DNA from: Deltaproteobacteria bacterium
Lineage (GTDB): Bacteria > Desulfobacterota > DSM-4660 > Desulfatiglandales > Desulfatiglandaceae
Assembly: GCA_019309145.1 (NCBI GenBank)
Contig: JAFDGR010000026.1
Location: 1-49,206, forward strand
Length of the DNA: 49,206 nt
Direction: 5' to 3'
The notes under the pieces were generated by a model. That model was not told the DNA's origin. It saw only the letters and a program-made list of their open reading frames with translations, and ran no database searches. This document shows, piece by piece, positions 29,069 to 38,950 of this stretch (the first letter of the stretch is position 1; every line of letters starts with the position of its first letter). Both the position numbers and the translations under genes were made by a program.

Positions 29069-31768
29069 TTAGCTCACTGAATGAAGCAGCCTCGTGTCTA
29101 TCTGCGCCGTTGCAAGCGTTTGCGCCGCCAGGATTGCAGCAGTAGCGTACAACTCGGCTGCCACGGCCCTCGCTTCGTGGATGTTCGCCTCAAGGTCCGC
29201 CAAGTCCATTTTATGGAGATACTCAACAGTCGCCAGATTAATTTTCTCTGAATCCTCGGTTTTAAGAAGCTGTTCAATGCCGTCTTCAACCATAGTCCTC
29301 GCCTTGCTGAGGGATATCTGACTGTCAACCTCGGCCTGTTCTTGCTCTTGCCGTGTCTGAGCCAAACGTATGTCGTCCTGAGTCGCATCCTGAACCATCC
29401 ATTTCTCTCTATGCAGGAGCCTCATGTCTTTAGACAGCCTTCTGTATTCAGCATGTAAATTAGATATCTCATTTCGCAGTAACGATTTCTCTAATTCCGT
29501 CTCCTCTTTCTCCAAATCAACGAGGGATAGTTGGAGGATGTCCACCCCCAATTTTGCAATGGCGGCCTTATATTCCTGTTCCTTGATTTCAATCTCCTTG
29601 ATGGCGAGTACGGCTTCTCTCGTTTCCATCCCGACCTTTTTGGTCTTCCCTCTAAGTTCTTTAATGTCAGCATCTATCTGGGCCTTTTGCAGTTTGATTT
29701 CTTCCACCTTCCGCTTGGCTTCATCAATATCAAGCCTGATCTTTTCACGGTCCAACTTGGTCTGACTTTTATCAAGGTCGATCTCTGCGATCTTCAAGTC
29801 GATCTCGTCAATATCAGCCCTGATAGATTCTTGAGTCAACTTCTCCTCAACATCCTTGAGTTTCTCGTTGGCAAGCCTAACAGCTTCAACTTTTATGTCT
29901 GCCTCAAGCTGCTTGTTCTTTGCGGTGGCTTGACTGGTCCTAAGCGCCTCCTCCCTCACCTCGATTGCCGCCTCTGTCGCCCGTGCCTGGAGTTTTTGGA
30001 TTTCAGCTTTCTCAAGCTCAATTTGAGTCCTAAGATTCGCTTCCTTCACTCTCTCCCTGGCCTGGTCAACCTCTATTTTTCCTCTGTCAAGCTGGGCCTG
30101 GCTTATAGCCAGGTCGATTTCCGAGGCGTCAGTTTTGAGTTTTGCAGTCTGAAGGTCAATTTTAGCCGCATCTATATCGACTTGCTGGATTTGAGCTTCG
30201 GTCTCTATGGTCCTGGTTTCGGTGTTGACCGTTTCCAGTTCTGTTTTTCGACCGTCCAGCCGGATATCGGCCTCCTCGACATCGGTCTCAATAATTTGAA
30301 GCTCAACCTTGCTTGTATCTGCGTCAATTCTCTTTCCTTCAAGCTCTATCTTCTTCTTTTTTACCTCCGTCTGACCTATTTTAAGATCCACGCCCGCAGC
30401 TTCGATCTTGAGCTTTTCCCCGTCGTACTCAGCTTCTTTTTTGCGTATACCCTCCTCTGTAATGTCAACATCTATTTTGGCTATATCAGATTGAACTTTC
30501 TCCCTATCAATGACCGCAGTTGCCTTGGCAACCTCAGCTTCCCTGGTTCTTGTGCCGACCTCAATCGTGTCAACCCTGATTTTATCTCCATCGAGTCTGG
30601 CCTGCATCTTGCGGACGCCCTCTTGAGCAATATCAACATCGGTTTTTTTAATGTCGGCCCCAATCCTGAGCTTATCAATTTCGGCCTTCTTCTCCCGTAG
30701 GCCCTCCTCTTCGATTTGAATGTCAACCCTCCGAGTGTCGGCCCTTATCTTCTCCTTTTCTATCTCCGCCATTTCTACTGCGGTCTCAGCTTCCGTTTTT
30801 CGGGCCAGCACCTCCACCCTGTCAGCTATCAACTTTTGGCCGTCAAGCTCAGCCTGCGTTTTGGCAAGCTCCGCCTCGGAGACTTTTGCGCCTTCCATGA
30901 CGGTATCGGCCTCCACTCTCCGCCCATCCAATTCCACCTTTGCCGCCTGCACTTCGGCATCAACAACCTGAGCCGCAACGTTTCCGGTGTCCGCCAATAT
31001 ACGTTCGCCCTTCAACTGTGTTTCGGCTAAGAGGACCCCCTCACCCTCAATATCAACCTGTGTTTGGGCCTTCTGATTCTCAAGATTCGCACTATCAACG
31101 GCCACTTCCGCAATTCTGGTCTCTGTTTCTGTCTTCCTCAAGGCGCTCTTGGAGAGATCAATCCCGGCTTGCACGATGTCCAACTGGATGCCAAGGCCCC
31201 TGATTGTAGCGTTGACCGCATCAAGCTCGGCCCGTGCCTGCCTCAACTCCTGTTCGGATATATCAACCTCCACCATTGAGTAATTCACGTCTTCCAACTC
31301 TGTTTGGATTTCGAGCTCTCTAATCTTATGTTCAGCCCGCTCTCTTGCCATTTGAAGCTCAACGGTCTTAGTCTCCAGGGCCGCTCTGTCGGCAGCGAGG
31401 GCGTCCATTTTGGCCTGGTACTCCTCCTCCATAGCGCCTATCTTTTTCCGCCTGGTTCCCATCTCAGCATCGTGTATCTGGCCTTCAATCTGGTCGAGAT
31501 ACCTCTTGGCCGCCATTTCAAGGACCAATCGTTGCCTTTTTGCGTCCAACTCAGCCATGTTGTTGTTGTAAACATCAAGCAGGATCGTCAGTTCGAAATC
31601 CTCTATCAAGGATAGGTAGCCCGTTCCAAGAAGATAGTACGAGGCATAGATTCCAAACATTGTTTGCCGTTCCACAGCATGCGCCGCTGAAAATGAGGCA
31701 TTATAGGTGAATGAAGGCCATATTGAACGCTCTCTTGCCGTAGCCCGGTCAAAAATTTCCTGTGACAT
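29069..31768 (-). CDS. Long coiled-coil virion protein A with 28-residue repeats
   Basis: An 899-aa, almost entirely helical protein. Residues ~1-60 are aromatic-rich and non-coil (FTYNASFSAAHAVERQ), perhaps an attachment head. From ~70 it is a charged coiled coil. Between 250 and 585 twelve units of exactly 28 residues (four heptads) follow without insertion or deletion, each beginning near AELDGxKIRADT and holding an Asp/Glu-rich second half. From ~600 the repeat loosens. A fibrous, rod-like appendage or tail shaft component is likely. I know no named family. The SD GGGGTGAAGC precedes ATG 31768. It is paired with a second repeat protein just upstream. Confidence 0.7.
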   Translation of the reverse strand: MSQEIFDRATARERSIWPSFTYNASFSAAHAVERQTMFGIYASYYLLGTGYLSLIEDFELTILLDVYNNNMAELDAKRQRLVLEMAAKRYLDQIEGQIHDAEMGTRRKKIGAMEEEYQAKMDALAADRAALETKTVELQMARERAEHKIRELEIQTELEDVNYSMVEVDISEQELRQARAELDAVNATIRGLGIQLDIVQAGIDLSKSALRKTETETRIAEVAVDSANLENQKAQTQVDIEGEGVLLAETQLKGERILADTGNVAAQVVDAEVQAAKVELDGRRVEADTVMEGAKVSEAELAKTQAELDGQKLIADRVEVLARKTEAETAVEMAEIEKEKIRADTRRVDIQIEEEGLREKKAEIDKLRIGADIKKTDVDIAQEGVRKMQARLDGDKIRVDTIEVGTRTREAEVAKATAVIDREKVQSDIAKIDVDITEEGIRKKEAEYDGEKLKIEAAGVDLKIGQTEVKKKKIELEGKRIDADTSKVELQIIETDVEEADIRLDGRKTELETVNTETRTIETEAQIQQVDIDAAKIDLQTAKLKTDASEIDLAISQAQLDRGKIEVDQARERVKEANLRTQIELEKAEIQKLQARATEAAIEVREEALRTSQATAKNKQLEADIKVEAVRLANEKLKDVEEKLTQESIRADIDEIDLKIAEIDLDKSQTKLDREKIRLDIDEAKRKVEEIKLQKAQIDADIKELRGKTKKVGMETREAVLAIKEIEIKEQEYKAAIAKLGVDILQLSLVDLEKEETELEKSLLRNEISNLHAEYRRLSKDMRLLHREKWMVQDATQDDIRLAQTRQEQEQAEVDSQISLSKARTMVEDGIEQLLKTEDSEKINLATVEYLHKMDLADLEANIHEARAVAAELYATAAILAAQTLATAQIDTRLLHSVS
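30014..31021 (-). repeat. Twelve 84-bp units encoding 28-aa repeats in coiled-coil protein A
   Basis: Counting from residue 250, each 28 residues restarts with a hydrophobic-Asp/Glu-Gly-Lys pattern (QLKGERI, ELDGRRV, ELDGQKL, EIEKEKI, EIDKLRI, RLDGDKI, VIDREKV, EYDGEKL, ELEGKRI, RLDGRKT, DIDAAKI, QLDRGKI). The DNA copies are strongly diverged, so the duplications are old. Confidence 0.75.
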
Positions 31769-31777
31769 GCTTCACCC

Positions 31778-34534
31778 CTATGACAAAACGTGAGTAAGGT
31801 TTGAAATCAATTTTGCGTTTGCCGCAGCCGCAGCCGTTCCCTTCTTTTCGTTTACCCTCGCAATCGCAATTCTAATCAGTGAGCGGAGATGGGCATAGGT
31901 TATAGTCAACTGTTTTTCGTAGGTCCCTTCAAGGTCGATTCGCTGCACTTCCTGCCTGGTAGCAATCTCGGACGAAATCCGTTCTGTGCGTCTTGACAAG
32001 TCTGCGTTAAGGCTGGCCTCCTTCTCCGACAGAAGCAGGCCCGCATTGATTAAGCGCTGCGTCAACAGGGCAATTTCATTTTGAAGGTTAGTCTGGCGCC
32101 TGACAAATTCGGCTTCTTTAACGTCAAACTCTGCGTCCTTCAGGTCCGATTTGTAGTCCTGAATGTCAGTCAAGAGATCAGCCCTGGTTTCTTTTAGCTC
32201 CATTATGGCCCGCTTAACGCCCATGATCTCATTCTTGACCGACATCCATCGCCGCAACTCCTCGACATACTCCTGCATTTTACCGGCTTTTTCCGTCAAG
32301 TGCGGGAGTATCCGGGTCTCTTTCGCCTGTATCACCTCGTCCTTTTTCTCAATGAGTTCGTCAATAGCTCCCAGGTAGATATCCAATTCGGGCAATAATT
32401 CCATCCGCTTGTTAAGAAGTTCCTGTTGGGCGGAAGATACAACTTTCATCTCGTCAATGTATTGAGAAAGAAGATCCATGTTTAAGGTCTTCTCTGTCAG
32501 TAATTCCTGCTTGGCCATCGTCAACCGTGGTATCTGATGTATGTAGTCCGCCTTAACGTCAATCGTCTCGTATTTTGAGTCGATGAAGGCGGTTTTTGCC
32601 GCATTCACAAGATCAATCGCCGCCAAGAGGGCCGTGAGCAGCCCGAACTCTTCCTCCTGAACGCCTATGGTCAGCTCCTTTTGGGCCGACAGGTCCGCCA
32701 GGTGCCCTATGTACTCCAAGACCGGAGCTATCTCCCCGCTCTTTATTGATGCAAGTTCGGCTTCTGTACCTGCGACTATTTCAATCAGTTTCATTAAGGC
32801 GTATGCGTATGCGATGTTTTTGCTCTTTTCCGTAACAAGCGTTTCCCTTTTCGTGATAACTGTTTGCGATTCGGTAAGTTGCTCCTGCATTTTCGGGATA
32901 AGGTCTTCTTTTGCACTTGCAAGATTCCTCCTGGCCTCTGAAAGACTCAGCATGGCCGTTATTTGGTCATCTATTAGCGGGATATTGTCCAATTTCTGCC
33001 CAGCAAGGGTTTCCCGTCGCCCATACAGCTCAGCCAGACGGTCAAGCATTGCTTCCATTTTCGCTATGTTGATATTGTCAGCGTCAAGTAGGCCCCGCTC
33101 TGCATCCTGTAAACCCGACAGCTTATCAAGGTATGCGGCCAATAGGTTTACATTCGCCTCTTTGACTGCGGCTAAGTTTCTCCGGGCCTGATTAAGTTCC
33201 TCCAGTTTCCCCATGTATTCCCGGAGCAGGTCCGGTATTTTCAGCTTTTCGATTGCAACCTGGTCTCTCATAGCAGCCAGATCCTGGAGGGCTGCCATGT
33301 AGTCGGACATGAGAGGGATGTTGTCTGAGATAGCCGCCTGGGTCTCCTCTTTAGCCTCAGCCAGCCCTATCAATCTATTCGCATGTTCGCTTAATAGTTC
33401 CAGCTTGTTAAGTTCAGCGGCAATAACATCCTCTTTTGCAAGGGCGAGGTCCCCGAGGCGATCCGTATACGCCTTGACAAGCTCAAGAGTACCGTGCTTC
33501 GCATCGGCGGCGGCCTGTCTTGCTTCAGCGAGATCGCCAAGGGCCTCAATATAATCCTCCATCTTCCCTGTATTCAGGCCCTTCGCTGTAACTACATCCC
33601 GTCTTGCCTCCGCCAAGTCTTCTATGACTGATATATAAGCTCCAATCTTCTCAAAGTTCTCCTGATGTTTACCGGAAATCTCCTGCCTTTTCTGACTAAG
33701 GGTTTTCAATGCCTCAATATACGGCCCCATCAGCGTTACATTGGCGTCCGAGGCGGCGACAACAAGGCGTTTGGCATCCACAAGCTGAGACCGTAAAGCA
33801 GCCAATTCAGCCTTCTGGTCTGCAAGGCTGGAGATCTCTGAGGCGAGCGTTTCCTGGACCGAAATTAGTTCCCGCTCCGCCTCTGTCAGCTTTTCCTTTT
33901 CAGTTATCAACGCCCGTTGCCGGTCAGCATTCGCCGTTTCCGCTGCAATCACATCTTGCTGGCTCGCAATCACCGCCTGGATAACCGGGATGACATCGAG
34001 CTTCCTCTGCGCCGTTCGCAATTTGGCATTGAGCAGGGCGGCCTGGGCCGGGAATACTATCGAATCAACACCGGCAAGCTGCTGGCGGATGGCCTCCGCT
34101 TGCACTTCAATGTCAGTCTTCGCAGACAACACCAACAGGTCTTTGAGGCTTGTTGTAATTTCGAGGCAGGCCAATTCTTCCTTATCCAAGGCCCTCAGCC
34201 GTTTGTTGTCAGCGAGTTCCCCCTGGAGGTCCGTCAGTAATTGGGTCTTTTCAGTCTCCCACTGGATTTCAGCCGTCCTGTACGCCTGGTCATAATCGTG
34301 CGCCGATTGCTTGATACCTAAGTCAACGGCTTCCTTCGTGATCTGATGGTTTAACTCTGATAGCTTGAATTTAGCCGCCTCTTCAAGATCGGTTATGGTG
34401 TCATTCAAGAACCCGGGGCGGGAGCAGAAACCCCTTGAGGCAACAGCAGTCTCAACCTTTCGGTGGTTTTCAAGGTATTCTTTGAGAACCGGATGCTTTC
34501 CTTTCCACCATCGGTAATCTTCAAACGTCGCCAT
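31778..34534 (-). CDS. Long coiled-coil virion protein B with 28-residue repeats
   Basis: The start is ATG 34534 behind GAGGTGAGTTTA, three codons after the track's GTG, giving a 918-aa protein. The N-terminal ~60 residues (FEDYRWWKGKHPVLKEYLEN) are not repetitive. From ~268 to ~743, 17 units of exactly 28 residues run in register, consensus LxxYxxxLxxLxxAkxxL, ending in an Asn-Ile-Pro-like turn (NIP, LIP, ILP), so helices may be broken or kinked once per unit. The C-terminus returns to plain coiled coil. It uses a consensus unlike protein A but the same unit length. A long shaft or appendage that co-assembles with protein A is likely but inferred. Confidence 0.7.
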   Translation of the reverse strand: MATFEDYRWWKGKHPVLKEYLENHRKVETAVASRGFCSRPGFLNDTITDLEEAAKFKLSELNHQITKEAVDLGIKQSAHDYDQAYRTAEIQWETEKTQLLTDLQGELADNKRLRALDKEELACLEITTSLKDLLVLSAKTDIEVQAEAIRQQLAGVDSIVFPAQAALLNAKLRTAQRKLDVIPVIQAVIASQQDVIAAETANADRQRALITEKEKLTEAERELISVQETLASEISSLADQKAELAALRSQLVDAKRLVVAASDANVTLMGPYIEALKTLSQKRQEISGKHQENFEKIGAYISVIEDLAEARRDVVTAKGLNTGKMEDYIEALGDLAEARQAAADAKHGTLELVKAYTDRLGDLALAKEDVIAAELNKLELLSEHANRLIGLAEAKEETQAAISDNIPLMSDYMAALQDLAAMRDQVAIEKLKIPDLLREYMGKLEELNQARRNLAAVKEANVNLLAAYLDKLSGLQDAERGLLDADNINIAKMEAMLDRLAELYGRRETLAGQKLDNIPLIDDQITAMLSLSEARRNLASAKEDLIPKMQEQLTESQTVITKRETLVTEKSKNIAYAYALMKLIEIVAGTEAELASIKSGEIAPVLEYIGHLADLSAQKELTIGVQEEEFGLLTALLAAIDLVNAAKTAFIDSKYETIDVKADYIHQIPRLTMAKQELLTEKTLNMDLLSQYIDEMKVVSSAQQELLNKRMELLPELDIYLGAIDELIEKKDEVIQAKETRILPHLTEKAGKMQEYVEELRRWMSVKNEIMGVKRAIMELKETRADLLTDIQDYKSDLKDAEFDVKEAEFVRRQTNLQNEIALLTQRLINAGLLLSEKEASLNADLSRRTERISSEIATRQEVQRIDLEGTYEKQLTITYAHLRSLIRIAIARVNEKKGTAAAAANAKLISNLTHVLS
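32306..33733 (-). repeat. Seventeen 84-bp units encoding 28-aa repeats in coiled-coil protein B
   Basis: Units begin LMGPY, KIGAY, KMEDY, LVKAY, LLSEH, LMSDY, LLREY, LLAAY, KMEAM, LIDDQ, KMQEQ, YAYAL, PVLEY, LLTAL, VKADY, LLSQY, ELDIY. Each is 28 residues from the last, with no slip over 476 residues. DNA identity between units is low. Confidence 0.75.
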
Positions 34535-34539
34535 TAAAC

Positions 34540-37500
34540 TCACCTCGCTAAAATCACCGGAACAAGGTTGATGAAGCTCACACTTTCAAAGTCCTGGAAT
34601 TTAAGGACCCATTTTCGGCCCACCATGTCCCTGGTCATATTCGCCTTGGAATCAACGATCGAATATATTTTACTCCCGGAGTCTGTCTCTACCTTGAGCC
34701 CGGGGGTTGTGCCCCCAATCAGACCGAAGTAGGCCTTTCTGAATCGCTTACGCCGGTCTGTCCCGAAATATGTTGACGGCAAAACGATCCCCGGGACGAA
34801 GGCCGCACCGTTATCCGTGTCCCCTGATAACTTATAGATGCCGTCCGGCTTGCATCCGAAGGCCTCATTATTATAGACAGCGTAAGAGTTGAAATTAAAT
34901 CCGCTGTAAACAGAAGCGTGGAAAGCGTTTGTGTTCAGGACCCAACATTCCCACAAGTCGTCTCCGAACTGAACCATAATGTTGAGGTTCAGTCTGTCAA
35001 CAATGGATGATGTTGCAATCTGGTTTAGGGCCAGCGAGGCCGCAAATTCCAGTACGTCCGACAACTCACTTTCTACATGGAATTCCTGCAGGACCTCCTC
35101 AGTAATTTCAATGGAATCCGTGAGGATATTAAGGCACAACGCCACCAGAATAAGGGAGTCAGCCAGGCCGAGGCTTTCAATGGCCACCCCGTCCCATCCA
35201 AACCCTGCCACGTCAGCGACATTGACAGCATCCTGGTTTAATTGAAAATAGTTTGCCAGGACACTCACGGCCCCGGCCACCGCCACGGTTTCGGTCAACG
35301 TTGGATTGTAATCCACATTTGAGGCCAACAGCCCTGAGAGACCAAGTTCCTCCACTGCAACAGATATCATTTGATGCAGATAAGAAGTGGTGTCCGTGGC
35401 CTCTATGCTTGACGTGGCGGTCTCGTTAAAAATCTCTTGGATTATCGCTTGACCAACAAACGCCCGAAGGTCGGATTGGACAGCCCTTGTCCCGGTCCAG
35501 TTCGTAATCAGGGCCTCAAGTAGCTTGACGACATCCCTTGCGAATAATCCCAGGGCAGGAGAAAGCGTGTCTGCAAGGCCAATGGCCTCAGCGGTAAGCA
35601 CTGCCCATTCAGTACCAACCTGCGGTCTGAATGTTATAGGAGATTGGACCGCTTCCGTCCCAGTCCAGTTAACGCTTTCGCTTGCCGCCAGGTTGAACAG
35701 GTCTTCAATGACAAGGAGAAGTTTCTCAACTTCTGTATCGGCAAAATCTACTGTCTCAGAAACGGCTATCAACCAGCCAACAAGGAGATTTGAGGATAAC
35801 CTGATTATAGATAATGCAGTCTCAGTCCCCTCCCAATTAGCCTGTGTCTCAGCCCCGATGATTAACAGTTCCTCCAGCTCGCTAAGGAAAGCCTGACCAA
35901 GGGTGTCATGGAGACTTATTGTTTCCAGGACTGCTTTCAGCCAACCAACAATGCCTGAGTCTACAAGCCGAATATCACCCTGAAGGGCCTCCGTACCTTG
36001 CCAGTTCTCAAGAATAGAGACGGTCAGGCCGATGGCATCCTGGACAATCAATGTCAGGGTGCCACCCAACCCGTCTGCCATATCTATTGAGTCGAAAACA
36101 TCCTTACCCCAGGCCGGTATGACCTGCCCCGTCCATTCCGCCGTGCTTTCAACCGCTTCCTTTCCATGCCATACCGTTGCATCGGAATCAGCGAGGGTGA
36201 GGACCTCCATAATCTCCCAGGCGGCCACATCCTCTATGATTTCAGTAAATGTTATGTCGTCAGTGATATCTACGGCGATGCCCCATTTTGGAGCGAGTTC
36301 ATACAGGAAAAGCCCGTCTTCAACATTGGCCGTCTTGGCAATTTCCGCTTGAAACGAGTCGCTTAGGATGAAAAGGGACTGAAAGCTATCCTCAATTTCT
36401 CTGCCAATGGAAAATTCATCGTCTTGGCTGAGATTTTCTTCAATGGATAGATCGTAGTACAATCCAAATGCATCGGAGATTTGTATATCTTCGCTAATTT
36501 CAATTTGGGACAGGTCACGTTGAACTGTAATTGAAGCATTAAGCGAGGTGCTTTCGGTAAGATCCAGGTATGACGAATCTAACTGAAAAGCGTCGCCAAG
36601 CGCGATAGTCTCAGATATATCGCACTCAACAACGCCACTATCCCCCACCCAAGCGTCGCCAAGCGCGATAGTCTCAGATATATCGCACTCAACAACGCCA
36701 CTATCCCCCACCCAAGCGTCGCCAAGCGCGATAGCCTCAGATATATCGCACTCGATATTGGAGCTTTCTTCCGTTCCGAACGCAATCAGGTCGTCCCAAA
36801 GGCTGGTGTATGTGGCTTTTATCCAGGCGGCAGAGCGGGCTGTGGAGGAGATGCGGACTTCATCGAGGACGCCATTGAATACAAGGTTTGAATTTGTCTC
36901 ATCGTCCTGAGCACCAAGCCATAATGGCGCTGTTGAACTATAAAGGGAAGAAATAACGGAACTGGTTTGCTCCCCATCTTGAGATCCATCCAAATAAATT
37001 GTGGCCGATGTTGAGGGGATGTAGGTTGCAGCAGCATAATGTAAAGCGTTATCTGATTTCGCAGTATCAGCTTCAAACGAAACATAATGACCTACATCTG
37101 TTGTTCCATCATCAGATAATGTTATTTTAAGTTTTTCATTGGAAGTAAAAACTAACCGGTAACTTTTTAGCCCTCCCTCTCCTTCATATTTGGCTATTAT
37201 CCCCTCATCGGCAGAAGGGGTGGCTACGCTTTTGAAAACTGCCTCAAGCGTCAACTGTCCCGTGACATCCAGGCTGGTATCATCAGCAGCCTCTATGAGA
37301 TCATCGCTTCCATCAAGTTCTATCCCCCTCCCCACCTTGGCATCAACCAGGTCGTCGGATGTCATGGAGCCGGTGGAAGTGCCGTGGTTGGCATTACTCG
37401 TACTGTCCTTTATGGCGTCCGTTCCACCGGAAGGATCTTGAGCAAGATGGTAGACAGCCTTGAAGTTGCTATCCCACACATTCTGTGCAGCCGTGTCGCC

Positions 37501-38937
37501 GGTGTCACCCACATAGGTGGTGTTGTCCGCTTGACTTGAATCATAATACAGGTAGAGATCGGTATCAGCGGAAGAACTTACAGACGGGACTTTGACCCAC
37601 AGCCAAGCTTCTTCGTTGGCATCGTCCCATTTTTCTACTTCAACATAGCATTGTGTAGTGCCGTTAGACGTGGTAACAGCTATTTTTTTACGGTTGGCGT
37701 CAGAACCAAGTTCATCAAATACGCAGGAGACGTCAGTACTCCCCGTGCCAGAGGACGTTGAGAGATGAATGAGGACGGGGAAATCGGACAGGTCTGAATC
37801 AACATTCTCGTTGCTGATAGTCAGCTTGATTCGTTTGCTCCAGTCAGAAAGCCAGCCCTGGAAGCTTTCCTCGGTTCCGAACGTAATCAGCGAATCCCAA
37901 AGGCTGTGATATGTGGCTTTTATCCAGGCAGCAGACCGGGCCGTGGAGGATATGCGGACTTCATCGAGGACGCCTTTTCCATGCCTGCCCGAAATAGTTG
38001 GATTAAATGATAGCCCTAAATTATTAGAATTTGTATTTATTAGATAGGTGGCTAAGCCAGATAAAGTTTCCGATCCAATATCTACACCATCTCGATAACT
38101 AATAAGTTTTTTGCTGGATGAATCATAAGTGTGAGCCGAATAATACCAAGTATCTGAAGAGGGGTTAAATTCTCCTGCACCACCCCTCCAAACTCCATCA
38201 ATATAAACATTAAACCAGTTTTTGATAGCAGAATCACTTCTGGCCCCTATCAAGTAACACTGTTCCTTACACAACCAATCCGCCCAATTATCATTCGTGC
38301 CAGTATCTTTGAAAATTGTCTCAAGCGTTAAAGCTGACGAAATGTCCAGCGACGAAGAATCATCAATTTCGACTCCATCGTCAGATCCATCAAAATCCAA
38401 CCCCTTATCTACCTTTGCATCGACCAAATCCCCCGATGTCATGGAGCCGGTGGAAGTGCCGTGGTTGGCATTACTCGTACTGTCCTTTATGGCGTCCGTT
38501 CCGCCGGAGGGGTCCTGGGAAAGATGATAGACAGCTTCGAAATTACTATCCCACACATCTTGGGCGGCTACATCCCCGGTATCACCAACATATGTAGTGT
38601 TATCCGCATGGTCAGAGTCGTAGTAAAGATACAATTCTGTATCCGCACCACTTGCCACAGAAGGTACTTTAACATGGAGCCATGCTTCCTCATTAGCGTC
38701 GTCCCATTTCTCAATTTCAACGTAACATTGCGTAGTGCCGTCTGAAGTAGTGACCGCAATCTTTTTGCGGTTGGAATCAGAGCCAAGCTCGTCGAATACA
38801 CAGGAGACGTCGTCGCTTTCTATGCCGGAGGATGCGGAGAGGTGTACGAGGACGGGGAAATTGCTAAGGGCGCTATCAACTTTCGTGTGGTCGATAGTGA
38901 TTTTGATTCGTTTTCCCCAACCGGAAAGCCAGCCCAT
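34540..38937 (-). CDS. Tail fibre-like protein with duplicated DUF2341-LamG modules and 21-aa repeats
   Basis: 1465 aa. Residues 1-~358 and ~360-~715 are two copies of a DUF2341-like plus LamG/concanavalin-type module (GWGKRIKITI, then SNFPVLVHLS, VYHLSQDPSGGTDAIKDST, GVLDEVRISSTARSAAWIKA). Such beta-sandwiches often bind sugars, so they may recognise host surface glycans. From ~718, three 21-residue repeats (VECDISETIALGDAWVGDSG) lead into ~600 residues of looser repeats around SExIxLxD and NWxGTEAVQS. The last ~125 residues (DGIYKLSGDTDNGAAFVPG) are a domain I recall from phage structural proteins. It is probably the receptor-binding fibre. The SD is AAAGGGGGCTATCA. Confidence 0.75.
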   Translation of the reverse strand: MGWLSGWGKRIKITIDHTKVDSALSNFPVLVHLSASSGIESDDVSCVFDELGSDSNRKKIAVTTSDGTTQCYVEIEKWDDANEEAWLHVKVPSVASGADTELYLYYDSDHADNTTYVGDTGDVAAQDVWDSNFEAVYHLSQDPSGGTDAIKDSTSNANHGTSTGSMTSGDLVDAKVDKGLDFDGSDDGVEIDDSSSLDISSALTLETIFKDTGTNDNWADWLCKEQCYLIGARSDSAIKNWFNVYIDGVWRGGAGEFNPSSDTWYYSAHTYDSSSKKLISYRDGVDIGSETLSGLATYLINTNSNNLGLSFNPTISGRHGKGVLDEVRISSTARSAAWIKATYHSLWDSLITFGTEESFQGWLSDWSKRIKLTISNENVDSDLSDFPVLIHLSTSSGTGSTDVSCVFDELGSDANRKKIAVTTSNGTTQCYVEVEKWDDANEEAWLWVKVPSVSSSADTDLYLYYDSSQADNTTYVGDTGDTAAQNVWDSNFKAVYHLAQDPSGGTDAIKDSTSNANHGTSTGSMTSDDLVDAKVGRGIELDGSDDLIEAADDTSLDVTGQLTLEAVFKSVATPSADEGIIAKYEGEGGLKSYRLVFTSNEKLKITLSDDGTTDVGHYVSFEADTAKSDNALHYAAATYIPSTSATIYLDGSQDGEQTSSVISSLYSSTAPLWLGAQDDETNSNLVFNGVLDEVRISSTARSAAWIKATYTSLWDDLIAFGTEESSNIECDISEAIALGDAWVGDSGVVECDISETIALGDAWVGDSGVVECDISETIALGDAFQLDSSYLDLTESTSLNASITVQRDLSQIEISEDIQISDAFGLYYDLSIEENLSQDDEFSIGREIEDSFQSLFILSDSFQAEIAKTANVEDGLFLYELAPKWGIAVDITDDITFTEIIEDVAAWEIMEVLTLADSDATVWHGKEAVESTAEWTGQVIPAWGKDVFDSIDMADGLGGTLTLIVQDAIGLTVSILENWQGTEALQGDIRLVDSGIVGWLKAVLETISLHDTLGQAFLSELEELLIIGAETQANWEGTETALSIIRLSSNLLVGWLIAVSETVDFADTEVEKLLLVIEDLFNLAASESVNWTGTEAVQSPITFRPQVGTEWAVLTAEAIGLADTLSPALGLFARDVVKLLEALITNWTGTRAVQSDLRAFVGQAIIQEIFNETATSSIEATDTTSYLHQMISVAVEELGLSGLLASNVDYNPTLTETVAVAGAVSVLANYFQLNQDAVNVADVAGFGWDGVAIESLGLADSLILVALCLNILTDSIEITEEVLQEFHVESELSDVLEFAASLALNQIATSSIVDRLNLNIMVQFGDDLWECWVLNTNAFHASVYSGFNFNSYAVYNNEAFGCKPDGIYKLSGDTDNGAAFVPGIVLPSTYFGTDRRKRFRKAYFGLIGGTTPGLKVETDSGSKIYSIVDSKANMTRDMVGRKWVLKFQDFESVSFINLVPVILAR
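36591..36753 (-). repeat. 63-bp direct repeats, two full copies and one partial
   Basis: CGTCGCCAAGCGCGATAG begins at 36591, 36654 and 36717, exactly 63 bp apart. The first two copies are identical. The third carries one substitution and then diverges. They encode the 21-aa fibre repeats and look like a recent expansion. Confidence 0.9.
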
Positions 38938-38950
38938 TGATAGCCCCCTT

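Noticed and set aside
29531-30700. 389-aa plus-strand ORF with many leucine/phenylalanine residues
   Set aside because: It is the antisense of the 28-residue repeat region of coiled-coil protein A; repeats keep the opposite frame open. There is no SD or context for a plus-strand gene.
30014-33733. CRISPR-like array suggested by regular 84-bp spacing
   Set aside because: The periodicity comes from coding repeats of 28 residues. DNA repeats are not conserved and there are no spacers or cas genes.
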